Of a stretch of 52,118 nucleotides of DNA, positions 25,796-36,502 are shown in pieces. Source of the DNA: Brevibacterium linens ATCC 9172 (GTDB lineage: Bacteria; Actinomycetota; Actinomycetes; Actinomycetales; Brevibacteriaceae). The stretch's first letter is position 1. The number at the start of each line of letters is the position of its first letter. The stretch lies in NCBI RefSeq assembly GCF_900169165.1, contig NZ_FXYY01000023.1, positions 1-52,118 of the forward strand, written 5' to 3'. The position numbers were made by a program, and so were the translations under genes. Under the pieces are notes generated by a model. That model was not told the origin of the DNA. It made no database searches and saw only the letters and a list, made by a program, of their open reading frames with translations.

Positions 25796-27519
25796 TTCAG
25801 CTCCTCTTCGTCGACGCGGTTGGCCCATTCGGAGAATGTTTCGGTCACCCCGCGTCCGGCGAGGAAGCGGCGGACGAGGGTTTCGACGTATTCGGTGAGG
25901 TTCTCGGCGGTGACCTTGAGTCCGCGGACGGTACGGCCGAGGCCGGCTTCGTCGCGGTCTTTCGAGGCCAGGCCTCCGCCGACGTGGACCTGGAATCCGG
26001 GGACCTGTTCGCCTTCGTCGGTGGTGACGATCTGGCCTTTGAGTCCGATGTCGGCGGTCTGAATGCGGGCGCAGGAGTTCGGGCAGCCGTTGAGGTGGAA
26101 GCTGATCGGGTGCGGCAGCTCCTCGATGTCGGCCAGCCGTGCTTCCAGTTTCTCGACGGCGTCGGCGGCGGTCTGCTTGGTCTCGACGATGGCGAGTTTG
26201 CAGAATTCGATGCCGGTGCAGGCGATGGTCGAGCGGCGGAAGAGGTCCTTGCGGCTGGACAGGCCGAGGGCGTCGAGTCCGGCGACGACGTCATCGACAT
26301 CGGCTTCGTCGATGTCGAGCAGCAGGACCTTCTGGTGCGGGGTGGTGCGCAGGCGGGTGGATCCGTACTTCTCGGCGAGGTCGACGAGCTGGCCGAGCAG
26401 GGTGCCCGAGGCGCGGCCGGCGATGAGGGTGACGCCGATGTAGTAGCGGCCGTCGGCCTGTTTGTGCACGCCGACGTGGTCGCCTGCGGTGATCGGTTTG
26501 GCCGGTGCCGGGCCGTCGGCGAGCTTGTAGCCGAGGTATTCGGTTTCGAGGACCTCGCGGAACTTCTCCGGACCCCAGTCGGCGAGCAGGAACTTCAGTC
26601 GGGCTTTGTTGCGCAGGCGGCGGTAGCCGTAGTCGCGGAAGATCTGGGTGACGCCGAGCCAGGTGTCGACGACCTGGTCGGGGGCGACCCAGGTGCCGAG
26701 GCGTTCGGCGAAGCGGGGGACGACGGACAGGGCGCCGCCGACCCACAGGTCGTAGCCGACGCCGTGTTCGGGGTGGTCGACGGCGACGAAGGAGCAGTCG
26801 TTGATCTCGTGGACGACGTCCTGGCTGGGGTGGCCGGTGATCGCGGTCTTGTATTTGCGCGGCAGGTTCGACAGTGACTGGTCGCCGATGTAGCGGCGGG
26901 AGATCTCTTCGATCGCCGGGGTCGGGTCGATGAGTTCGTCGGCGGCGATGCCGGCCACGGGTGAGCCGAGGATGACGCGGGGGACGTCGCCGCAGGCTTC
27001 GGTGGTCTGGAGTCCGACGGCTTCGAGGCGGCGCCAGATCTCGGGCATGCTCTCGATCTCGATCCAGTGCAGCTGGATGTTCTGGCGGTCGGTGAGATCG
27101 GCGCTGTCGCGGGCGAATTCGGTGGAGATGTCGGCGATCGTGCGCAGCTGCTCGGTGGTGAGCTTGCCGCCGTCGATGCGGATGCGGAGCATGAAGTATT
27201 CGTCTTCGAGCTCGTGCGGTTCGAGCTTCGCGGTGCGGCCGCCGTCGATTCCGGGCTTGCGCTGGGTGTACAGGCCCCACCAGCGGAAGCGGCCGTGCAG
27301 GTCGTCGGAGGCGATCGAAGAGAATCCCTGCTTAGCATAGATGGTTTCGATCCGGGCGCGAACGTTGAGGCCGTTGTCTTCGGCCTTGTCGATCTCGTTT
27401 TTGTTCAACGGTTCATGGCCGTCGATCTTCCACTGCCCATTGGACTTCTTCGGGCGGGCAGGCCGCTTTGCGGCTCGTTTACCTGCTGTTTCCTTGTTCT
27501 CTTCCACCTGAGTGGACAT
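25792..27519 (-). CDS. sir: Ferredoxin-dependent assimilatory sulfite reductase
   Basis: Expected to reduce sulfite to sulfide with six electrons, using siroheme and a [4Fe-4S] cluster. Two ferredoxin-like domains and two siroheme domains are visible; the cluster Cys lie in ACTGIEFCKLA (about 440) and LNGCPNSCARIQ (about 485). Positively charged siroheme contacts are suggested by RQNIQLHWIEIE. The N-terminus is Lys/Arg-rich. ATG 27519 (GGAG six bases ahead) is preferred over a TTG four codons earlier. The 575 residues fit the one-subunit NirA/SirA class rather than CysI. Nitrite reductase is the alternative, but the cys gene neighbours favour sulfite. Confidence 0.93.
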   Translation of the reverse strand: MSTQVEENKETAGKRAAKRPARPKKSNGQWKIDGHEPLNKNEIDKAEDNGLNVRARIETIYAKQGFSSIASDDLHGRFRWWGLYTQRKPGIDGGRTAKLEPHELEDEYFMLRIRIDGGKLTTEQLRTIADISTEFARDSADLTDRQNIQLHWIEIESMPEIWRRLEAVGLQTTEACGDVPRVILGSPVAGIAADELIDPTPAIEEISRRYIGDQSLSNLPRKYKTAITGHPSQDVVHEINDCSFVAVDHPEHGVGYDLWVGGALSVVPRFAERLGTWVAPDQVVDTWLGVTQIFRDYGYRRLRNKARLKFLLADWGPEKFREVLETEYLGYKLADGPAPAKPITAGDHVGVHKQADGRYYIGVTLIAGRASGTLLGQLVDLAEKYGSTRLRTTPHQKVLLLDIDEADVDDVVAGLDALGLSSRKDLFRRSTIACTGIEFCKLAIVETKQTAADAVEKLEARLADIEELPHPISFHLNGCPNSCARIQTADIGLKGQIVTTDEGEQVPGFQVHVGGGLASKDRDEAGLGRTVRGLKVTAENLTEYVETLVRRFLAGRGVTETFSEWANRVDEEELK

Positions 27520-27576
27520 TGCTGTCTCCAAACGTTGAGGGGAACCAGTGATGAGTCACGCTACATGAATGCCGAA

Positions 27577-27619
27577 TTGCTCAACAACTTACCGGAGGTG
27601 ATTGTGTCATGGAGTGACA
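27577..27619 (-). promoter_or_regulatory. Candidate control sites upstream of sir
   Basis: TTGCTCAACA (27577-27586), 58-67 bases upstream of the sir start, matches the motif found upstream of sirB and of the TauE gene. A separate inverted repeat TGTCA-TGGAG-TGACA lies at 27605-27619. The first is the better candidate for a shared sulfur regulator. Confidence 0.5.
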
Positions 27620-27656
27620 TATGGCGTCACGGTCTGTCGGTCTGCTGTGGGTGCGG

Positions 27657-28454
27657 TCAGGCATTGAGCATGTCCGGGGCAGAGGCGTGGGGTTGGGTGC
27701 CGGCATGACCGCGGGGCTGGGTGCATGCGCGGACTCGGTCACGGACGACATCGACGAGCCGGGGCGGCACCTCGGCGCCGCTGTTTCCGTTGGTGAGCAG
27801 CGGCGGAGAAAGGACACCGGACGAGTCACTGCCGCCGTCGACGAGTTTGCGCGCGAGGTCATCGAAGAAGCCCGGCGCCAGCAGATAGTTCGCAAGCGCG
27901 GGGCGGGTTCCGCGGCTACGGCTCTTTTCGACGAGCTCCTTCAACGGCACTCCCCCACCGGCGAGGAAGCCGACCTCGACTGGACGCTCGAGCTCTGCGG
28001 CCAACAGCCTGCCCATCTCACGACATGACTCGTTCGCCCGCTCGTCGCTCGATCCGGCAGCGGCGAGGATGACCTCGTCGTTGTCGCTCAAAGCCGGAAG
28101 TCGATCGGCGAGGATCTCTGCGAGCCTCGGATCGGGGCCGAGCGTGGGGGCCCGTCGAACATCACGGCCCGATTCAGCGGCACGACCGACCGCCTCGGCG
28201 AGGTCGACATGGACGTGATACCCCGGCGAGAGCAGAAGCGGCACGAGGATCACCGGACGGTCGGCGGGCAGGCGGTTGATCACCTCGTCGACGTCGGGTT
28301 GCTGGACGTCCACATGGCCGAGCATGACCTCGTCGGCAATCCCGCGAATGCGCAGGTCTGTGGCGATCTCTGCGGCGAGCACCTCGATGAGGACTTGGCC
28401 GGTCGGCGATGAGGTCCCGTGGGAGATCAGCCCCACCGACGGCAGCCCCGTCAT
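27657..28454 (-). CDS. sirB: Sirohydrochlorin ferrochelatase (CbiX/SirB-like)
   Basis: Expected to insert Fe2+ into sirohydrochlorin, the last step to siroheme. The N-terminal GLISHGTSSPTGQ carries the metal-ligand His of class II chelatases, followed by VPLLLSPGYHVHVDL with the second His, and a second, weaker CbiX-like half (about 125-215) with LLAPGFFDDL. The C-terminal tail (about 225-265) is Pro/Gly-rich without domain features. AAGGAG stands four bases before ATG 28454. It is transcribed toward sir with a 137-bp gap that contains its own motif copy, so it may be a separate transcript of the same regulon. Confidence 0.88.
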   Translation of the reverse strand: MTGLPSVGLISHGTSSPTGQVLIEVLAAEIATDLRIRGIADEVMLGHVDVQQPDVDEVINRLPADRPVILVPLLLSPGYHVHVDLAEAVGRAAESGRDVRRAPTLGPDPRLAEILADRLPALSDNDEVILAAAGSSDERANESCREMGRLLAAELERPVEVGFLAGGGVPLKELVEKSRSRGTRPALANYLLAPGFFDDLARKLVDGGSDSSGVLSPPLLTNGNSGAEVPPRLVDVVRDRVRACTQPRGHAGTQPHASAPDMLNA

Positions 28455-28540
28455 AGCGCTCCTTCCTCAGCGATTCTCTGCGTAAGCCTCTGAGCCCGTT
28501 CCCGCACCTGCCCCGGGGCCGTCAAGGTCACTAGGCAGAC

Positions 28541-28565
28541 TGATTGCTCAACGACTGAGCAATCA
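28541..28565. promoter_or_regulatory. Inverted-repeat operator upstream of sirB
   Basis: TGATTGCTCA (28541-28550) and TGAGCAATCA (28556-28565) form a perfect 10-bp inverted repeat with a 5-base spacer. The TTGCTCAAC core recurs upstream of sir and in the divergent TauE promoter. It is the best full-length version of the presumed sulfur-regulon operator in the window. Confidence 0.65.
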
Positions 28566-28722
28566 GGGCGAGCAGTGATCGTTCGGATTGAATACACTCG
28601 CATAGCGTAACCCATCCGCATCGGCGCCGCATACGGGCTGTTCATCGGCGAAATTTCGCCATCTGGCGTCATCTTTCGACACACGGCGACCGAGTTCGTA
28701 GGATTGCCGTGGATTTCCCAAT

Positions 28723-28733
28723 CTGCTCAACAG
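28723..28733 (+). promoter_or_regulatory. Copy of the sulfur motif upstream of the TauE gene
   Basis: CTGCTCAACAG, about 117-127 bases upstream of the transporter ATG, shares TGCTCAACA with the sites at 27577 and (nearly) 28545. Alone it would be weak; its recurrence in all three promoters of this block makes it notable. Confidence 0.45.
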
Positions 28734-28849
28734 TTTCGCTAGTGTGTGATGTCAACGCACTTCTGCGCGTCCGACACGTCCGCTGAGTCGACGTCGTCCT
28801 CACCGTCTGCGCCTCCACCTCCTTCGCGTCATCCACGAAAGGCAAGCAC

Positions 28850-29767
28850 ATGCGTCAGCTCATCGTCCTCGGGATCGTCGGCCTCATCGCTCAGCTCATC
28901 GACGGATCATTGGGGATGGCCTATGGGGTCACCTCAACCACGCTGCTGCTCGCGGCGGGGACGGCACCTGCGGCCGCCTCGGCGGCGGTGCACTTCTCTG
29001 AACTGGGCACAAGTCTGGTGTCAGGGATCTCCCATCACCGGTTCGGCAATGTCGACTGGCGGACGGTGGGCATCCTCGCCGGGCCCGGCTTCATCGGCGC
29101 GGTCCTCGGGTCGACTTTCCTCGCCAGTCTCAACGGGGAGGCTGCGACCCCGTGGATCTCGGGGATCCTGCTCGCGCTCGGGGTGTACGTGATCTGGCGG
29201 TTCCTCGCTTTGGGTGGGAAGCGCCCGGAGTTCAAGTCACGGCCGAGTGCGGGGATGCTCGTGCCGGTCGGTTTCGTCGGTGGAGCGCTCGATGCCATCG
29301 GCGGTGGCGGCTGGGGTCCGGTCGGGACGACCACGCTGCTCTCATCAGGCCGTTTGGAGCCGCGGAAGGTCATCGGGTCGATCGATACGAGTGAGTTCGT
29401 CGTCGCCGTCGGCGGTTCGCTCGGGTTCCTCATCGCGTTGGGATCGCAGGGCATCGAGTGGCAGATCGTGGCGGCACTGCTCATCGGCGGCGTCATCGCA
29501 GCCCCCTTTGCCGCGTGGCTGGTGAAGCTGCTGCCGGCGAAGGTGCTTGCGGTCGCCGCGGGCGGAATCATCATCCTCACAAACATCCGTACCATCCTGC
29601 TCACCTTCGGACTCGACGCGTCGACGGTGTGGCTGACGCTCGCCGGCTTGGCTCTCGTCTGGTTTGCCCTCATCGCCCACGTCGTCCGCGTCGAGCGGGC
29701 AGCCGCGAAGGCCCGGAAGGCTGAGGAAGCCGCGGAAGCTGAGGCCGAAGCGACCATCGGCAGCTGA
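28850..29767 (+). CDS. TauE/SafE-family anion transporter
   Basis: A 305-residue membrane protein with about eight helices in two homologous halves, each starting near a Gly-rich segment (LIDGSLGMAYGVTSTTLLL near residue 17 and VGFVGGALDAIGGGGWGPV near 140). These paired GxxGxG-like motifs define the TauE/SafE family, whose members carry sulfite, sulfate, taurine or sulfoacetate. Its divergent position beside the sulfate assimilation operon and the shared promoter motif suggest sulfate or sulfite uptake or sulfite export. The direction of transport cannot be read from sequence. The C-terminal tail is Ala/Glu-rich. Known sulfate ABC transporter genes are absent from the window. Confidence 0.88.
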   Translation: MRQLIVLGIVGLIAQLIDGSLGMAYGVTSTTLLLAAGTAPAAASAAVHFSELGTSLVSGISHHRFGNVDWRTVGILAGPGFIGAVLGSTFLASLNGEAATPWISGILLALGVYVIWRFLALGGKRPEFKSRPSAGMLVPVGFVGGALDAIGGGGWGPVGTTTLLSSGRLEPRKVIGSIDTSEFVVAVGGSLGFLIALGSQGIEWQIVAALLIGGVIAAPFAAWLVKLLPAKVLAVAAGGIIILTNIRTILLTFGLDASTVWLTLAGLALVWFALIAHVVRVERAAAKARKAEEAAEAEAEATIGS

Positions 29768-29789
29768 TCACCGCCGCCTACCCTTCTCA

Positions 29790-29849
29790 ATCAACGCGAA
29801 ACTTGAAAAGCACGTCGCTAGTGACGTGCTTTTCAAGTTTCGCGTTGAT
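29790..29849. terminator. Long perfect hairpin between convergent genes
   Basis: 27 bases (29790-29816) and their exact complement (29823-29849) flank a 6-base loop. The stem contains CTTGAAAAGCACGTC and is strikingly A+T-richer than the surrounding genome. It separates the TauE and MHS gene ends and could terminate both, but it is much longer than normal terminators and may derive from a mobile element. Confidence 0.7.
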
Positions 29850-29871
29850 CCGCGTGAGGTGATGGCGAAAG

Positions 29872-31143
29872 TCAGCGCTGGCTGTAGAGCTTCCGAGCCA
29901 TGATCACGCCGATGAGAGACAGCAGCGACAGGCCGGCGTAGTAGAAGCCGGGCACGGTCAGCAGACCCGTCGCACCGAGCAGGGCGGTGAGGATGAGCGG
30001 GGCGAAGCCGCCGAAGATCGCGACGCCGAAGCTGTAGGCGATGGTCATGCCGGAGCTGCGGACCTTGACGGGGAACAGTTCGGACAGCAGGGCCGGCATC
30101 GGGCCGAAGTAGAAGACCATGAACAGGCCGACGATCGCCTCGCACAGGGTGAGGACGCTGATCGACGGGTTCGCGGTCAGGAGGATGAACATCGGCCATG
30201 CGACGATGATGCCGACGATGGTCGTCGGGATCATCACGGTCGTCGGACCCACGCGGTCGGCCAGGCGGCCGGCGAACGGGGCACCGGTGAGGGTGATGAC
30301 ACCGGCGACGACGGCGCCGGGGAATGATGCCCAGGCGTCGAGGCCGAGGTTGGTGACGGCGAACTGCGGCAGGAAGGTGATGAGGTAGACCGAGATCGTG
30401 GCCATCGCGATGATGAGGAACGCGGAGAACAGGCGACCGAAGTTCTCACTGAGGAGGACGCGCAGCGGGTTGTCGGTCTTCTCGGCGGCCTTGAATTCGG
30501 GAGTGTCGTCCATCTTCGAGCGGATGTACCAGCCGACGGGTCCGATGAGCAGACCGAGGGCGAAGGCCACACGCCAGCCCCAGGAGTGCAGGGCCTCTTC
30601 GCTCAGAGTCGAGCTGAGAATCCACGAGATACCGGCGGCCAGGAACATTGAGATGCCCTGGGTCGCGGTCTGGAAGGAGGCGTAGTAGGCCTTGCCTCGT
30701 TTGGCATTCTCGGTGAGGAAGGCTGTGGCGGATCCGAATTCGCCGCCGGCGGAGATGCCCTGGATGATGCGAGCGATGATCAGGCCGATCGCGCCCCAGA
30801 TGCCGATGGTCGCTTCGCCGGGCAGGATGACGATGATGAACACGCCGAGGGTCATCAGACCGATCGTCAGCGACAGGGCGGACTTGCGGCCGTGCTTGTC
30901 CGAGTAGCGGCCGATGAGGATGGCGCCGAGCGGGCGGACGACGAAGGTGATGGCGAACGTCGCCCAGGTCATCAGCTGCGCGGACAGGCCCTCGCCCGGA
31001 TAGAAGACCGCCGTGATCGAGGTGGCCATGAATCCGAAGAGGATGATGTCGTACCACTCGAGGGCATTGCCCAGTCCAGCCGCGAATACGGCCTTGCGGG
31101 CCCGCGACTTCTCTTCGCGGGACTCGACGGGTGTCTCAGTCAT
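29872..31143 (-). CDS. MFS transporter, metabolite:H+ symporter (MHS) family
   Basis: A 423-residue, twelve-helix transporter of the inner membrane. It starts with the MHS hallmark GNALEWYDIILFGF in helix 1, has GRYSDKHGRKSAL in the 2-3 loop and the RIIQGISAGGEFGSATAFLTE helix 4 segment; these are typical of proline/betaine, citrate or dicarboxylate symporters such as ProP, KgtP and ShiA. A second Arg-rich loop, GRLADRVGPTTVM, follows helix 8. Substrate cannot be assigned. ATG 31143 follows AGAGG. It faces away from the island at 31.4-33.4 kb and converges on the TauE gene. Confidence 0.88.
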   Translation of the reverse strand: MTETPVESREEKSRARKAVFAAGLGNALEWYDIILFGFMATSITAVFYPGEGLSAQLMTWATFAITFVVRPLGAILIGRYSDKHGRKSALSLTIGLMTLGVFIIVILPGEATIGIWGAIGLIIARIIQGISAGGEFGSATAFLTENAKRGKAYYASFQTATQGISMFLAAGISWILSSTLSEEALHSWGWRVAFALGLLIGPVGWYIRSKMDDTPEFKAAEKTDNPLRVLLSENFGRLFSAFLIIAMATISVYLITFLPQFAVTNLGLDAWASFPGAVVAGVITLTGAPFAGRLADRVGPTTVMIPTTIVGIIVAWPMFILLTANPSISVLTLCEAIVGLFMVFYFGPMPALLSELFPVKVRSSGMTIAYSFGVAIFGGFAPLILTALLGATGLLTVPGFYYAGLSLLSLIGVIMARKLYSQR

Positions 31144-31380
31144 CGTGTGCCTCTTCTTCTAGGTGACCGACTGCCGTGGTCGGCGGAGCCGGTGGTGGTT
31201 CGTTGGCTTACGGGATGCAGGCACCGTTGCTCGCCATCCGGGGCCGGTGTTGCTGGCTGTCGTTCTGTTCGGTGTCTCCGATCTGACGAGCGTGGCCCTG
31301 TTGTCGTCAGCGTGACGATTGTAGTCCGGTCATACCCGGTCGCAAATACTGTCTCAGCAAGCGTCCGGCACGTCAGTGCT

Positions 31381-31524
31381 GGTTGTTACGATCACGATAT
31401 GTTGACCGAAGCCCGCAATCCTGCCCCTGCCACAGCGGTCGAGGTGCGCGGCGCCCGCGTGCACAACCTGCAAAACATCGACGTCGACGTCCCTCTGAAT
31501 ACCCTGGTGGAGACTCATGACTGA
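31381..31524 (+). pseudogene. Divergent duplicate of the 5' end of the UvrA-like gene
   Basis: From 31381 to about 31508 the sequence matches 33480-33607, the start of the downstream UvrA-like gene, with about 17 differences, many silent. The first 20 bases, including the ATG, are nearly unchanged. It encodes MLTEARNPAPATAVEVRGAR and continues to LNTLV, where homology stops abruptly, and ends with TGA at 31522-31524 after 41 codons. It is a fragment of a related but not identical gene copy rather than a recent exact duplication. Confidence 0.85.
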
Positions 31525-31597
31525 CAGCGATACCTACAGCCAAAGTGACGACACTGACAACAGTGACACTTCACACTTGCAAAATGACAAATATTGA
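31517..31597 (+). CDS. Possible 26-residue Asp/Ser/Thr-rich peptide
   Basis: ATG 31517 overlaps the end of the gene fragment, with GGTGGAG five bases upstream, and runs 26 codons to TGA 31595-31597. The product, MTDSDTYSQSDDTDNSDTSH and six further residues, is nearly all acidic or polar. It ends 15 bases before the AlbA_2 gene, which itself lacks a ribosome site, so the small frame might couple translation to it. TGAC repeats through the segment could equally be a DNA-level operator array. No homologue was recognised. Confidence 0.4.
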   Translation: MTDSDTYSQSDDTDNSDTSHLQNDKY

Positions 31598-31612
31598 GTG
31601 TAAGTTTCGTTC

Positions 31613-33355
31613 ATGGAGCTGACGAAGAACTACCTCAACGCAGTTCTCGATGATCTGCGTGTCCAGCGTGGAGATACAACCGACATCGAGGTCAAACGCT
31701 CTGCGAAAGAACTTCCTCGCGACATTGGGGCCACGATTTCGGCTTTTGCCAATATGCCCTCCGGCGGATTGCTCATACTCGGCGTCGATGAAGCAAGCGA
31801 CTTCTCCATAAGCGGCGTTTCAGATCCAGCAACAATTGAAGCAGGAATTGTCAGTGTGACACGCTCAACTGTCAGTCCTCCTCCACAACTGACGACCGAA
31901 ACCATCCACTATGACGGCATCGCGGTTGTCATGGTTCGAGTCGCCAGCCTTCCCGCACAAGACAAACCTGCAAGATACAAAGGAGAAGCTTATCTCCGTC
32001 AGGCCGACGGCGATTACGTGATGAGCCCAACCGACATCCACATGTTGGAGGTCACCCGGCTGAATGATGTCGAACGAATTCAATACGATGCTGAGTCGGT
32101 TCCAGGAACTTCACCAGACGATCTTGACGATGATTTGACCACTGCGTTTCTCAACCGAGCACGGAACACCAAGCGGTTGCGCGACCAGGATGATCTTTCG
32201 GTCCTCAAACAACTGGCAATCGTGACACATTCAAATGAATTGACTGTTGCAGGTCTCTATGCCCTAGGCATCTACCCACAGGGTCGGTTGCCCGCTCTGC
32301 AAGTAACCGCTGCGGTCCAACTTCCTCGCGACGGCGGAAACGCTCGGACACAGAACCTCCGGCATTTCGATGGCCCGTTGCCGATTCTGCTGGAAGAACT
32401 GATGGAGTGGACCGTTGCCAACCTAACTTCAAGGCAGGAGTACATGGCGAACGGTCACCTTCGCAATGTGCTGGAAATGCCGTCAAGAGCTATTCGGGAG
32501 GCCATTGCAAACGCGCTTGTGCACCGCGATCTGGGCCCGGATACCGTCGGATACGGAAAATCCGTTCAAATCCGCATCAGTGAAAAAGCCCTAACCATCA
32601 TCAGCCCGGGAGGCCTACGCGGTCTCACTCTGTCACAGATCACCAGCAGCTCCCCTGCTCAGGTTGCTGTGAATCAGCGTCTCTACCGAATTGCGAAGGA
32701 CCTTCGAACATCGGACGGCGAGAACATCATTGAGGGAGAAGGCGGAGGAGTGAAGGAGATCCTACGGTCCACAATGGAGTCTGACCTTCGCCGCCCGCGC
32801 CTTTCCGACAACGGCGTTCAGTTCGTCGCCAAGCTTTGGCGCGGTTCCGCGTTCTCCAATGAGGATACTGCGTGGCTGAAGGACGCTGCCGACGGCCGAG
32901 AGCTTACGCATCTGCAGAAGCAAGTAATGCTGAAAGCCCGAGATGAACAACCGCGGGATATTGAGGCGCTTCGAAGCGAGTTCTCCCCGTTGACTTCTGA
33001 AGAGGCCAGAGAGCAGCTGAGTCAGCTGGTTCGCTGGCATCTGTTGGAAACTGAATTCGACAGTGACGCCCGTCAATTGGGGCCGCGCGAAGAACAACGT
33101 GTCCGCCAACCTGACTCGAATTCGCAGACCAGCCCTGTCGCGTCGGAATCTGACTCGGATTCAAGACTGACAAAGAATGCTCCCGCTGTGTTCGACGCAA
33201 TCTCGTCTGGTTCGTCCACTGTTGCCGCGATTGCCGAAAGTACTGGTCTGACGACGCGGCAGACTCGGTACGCGATCAAGGATCTGCTTGCGCATTCGCT
33301 GATTCTGATGGAAGGCGGTCAAGGCCACCGCACAACGAACTATCGTGCAAGCTGA
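31613..33355 (+). CDS. AlbA_2-domain ATP-binding protein (putative regulator or defence factor)
   Basis: A 580-residue protein. Residues about 15-130 form an AlbA_2 (Schlafen-type) domain with the pattern EVKRSAKELPRDIGATISAF followed by AN-x-PSGG-LILGV. The central region has a GHKL-like ATPase signature, MPSRAIREAIANALVHRDL, with the Gly-rich loops EGEGGGVKEI. Two winged-helix-like segments follow (about 430-480 and 520-575; the last contains IAESTGLTTRQTRYAIKDLL). Base composition is visibly less G+C-rich and codon use differs from both neighbours. It lies between two diverged copies of a UvrA-like 5' end. Family members are linked to DNA binding and some to anti-phage defence; its actual role is unknown. 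Confidence 0.8.
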   Translation: MELTKNYLNAVLDDLRVQRGDTTDIEVKRSAKELPRDIGATISAFANMPSGGLLILGVDEASDFSISGVSDPATIEAGIVSVTRSTVSPPPQLTTETIHYDGIAVVMVRVASLPAQDKPARYKGEAYLRQADGDYVMSPTDIHMLEVTRLNDVERIQYDAESVPGTSPDDLDDDLTTAFLNRARNTKRLRDQDDLSVLKQLAIVTHSNELTVAGLYALGIYPQGRLPALQVTAAVQLPRDGGNARTQNLRHFDGPLPILLEELMEWTVANLTSRQEYMANGHLRNVLEMPSRAIREAIANALVHRDLGPDTVGYGKSVQIRISEKALTIISPGGLRGLTLSQITSSSPAQVAVNQRLYRIAKDLRTSDGENIIEGEGGGVKEILRSTMESDLRRPRLSDNGVQFVAKLWRGSAFSNEDTAWLKDAADGRELTHLQKQVMLKARDEQPRDIEALRSEFSPLTSEEAREQLSQLVRWHLLETEFDSDARQLGPREEQRVRQPDSNSQTSPVASESDSDSRLTKNAPAVFDAISSGSSTVAAIAESTGLTTRQTRYAIKDLLAHSLILMEGGQGHRTTNYRAS

Positions 33356-33497
33356 CGAATCAGCCTTCTTCGCTGTCCGACTTCATACGCCTTCTCCCGC
33401 CGGACGGGTCTTCACCATGTACCGACGGTAATTACAGCCGCGCCGGAACCCTGGCTCTGACATTCTCCGTGTCATCCCCGGTTGTTACGATCACGAT
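33356..33497 (+). promoter_or_regulatory. Island end and UvrA-like promoter region
   Basis: These 142 bases hold the promoter of the UvrA-like gene. Similarity with the left copy begins at 33480, so everything to the left up to 31381 behaves as inserted or replaced DNA. No ribosome site precedes ATG 33498; the conserved upstream bases contain TGTTACGATC and may be a promoter serving a leaderless transcript. Confidence 0.4.
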
Positions 33498-36026
<2,529 letters not shown>

Positions 36027-36076
36027 AGCATCGCCACCAGGCCACCGCTGAGGGAACCCTCCGACGTCGGGTTCGG

Positions 36077-36097
36077 CCCCGCGTCCACGTCGCGGGG
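36077..36097. terminator. Hairpin between convergent genes
   Basis: CCCCGCG-TCCACGT-CGCGGGG, a perfect 7-bp G+C stem with a 7-base loop, between the UvrA-like stop and the end of the minus-strand membrane protein gene. Confidence 0.6.
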
Positions 36098-36107
36098 AGA
36101 ATCCCGG

Positions 36108-36452
36108 TCAGGCTCCGCCGGCGGCAGCGCCCACGCACAGGACGAGCCCGACGAGCGAGGCAACCGCCATGCCGATCATCGCTGCGGCCATGACCCACAG
36201 ACGCGCTCTGCCCGGCCGAACGGTGAACCGGGCGATGAGCAGGACGAGGTAGAACACCACGGCGATGACGAGCGTGGTGATCGCTGTGGGTACCGCCGGA
36301 CCGCCGGAGAAAATGATCACTGCGAGCACGCCGACGATGACGACGAGGAAGATCCCACCGGCCACGATCCAGATGGTGCCCGACGAACTGCGCAGCGAAG
36401 GCTGATCACTGATGCGCCGCGACTCGATCGGTTCGCGTGAACTGTTGTCCAT
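36108..36452 (-). CDS. Small membrane protein, unknown function
   Basis: A 114-residue protein with a polar N-terminus (about 25 residues) and three predicted membrane helices: IWIVAGGIFLVVIVGVLAVI, a second around AITTLVIAVVFYLVLLIARF, and a third around VMAAAMIGMAVASLVGLVL. Basic residues FTVRPGRAR lie between helices two and three. No family is recognised. It is followed by a convergent hairpin and lies next to the polysaccharide exporter genes, which are separately oriented in the same direction. Confidence 0.7.
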   Translation of the reverse strand: MDNSSREPIESRRISDQPSLRSSSGTIWIVAGGIFLVVIVGVLAVIIFSGGPAVPTAITTLVIAVVFYLVLLIARFTVRPGRARLWVMAAAMIGMAVASLVGLVLCVGAAAGGA

Positions 36453-36502
36453 GTCCCCGAATGTACCGAGCGAGACGGGGCGCGGCTAGGGGGTGCGGTG
36501 CC

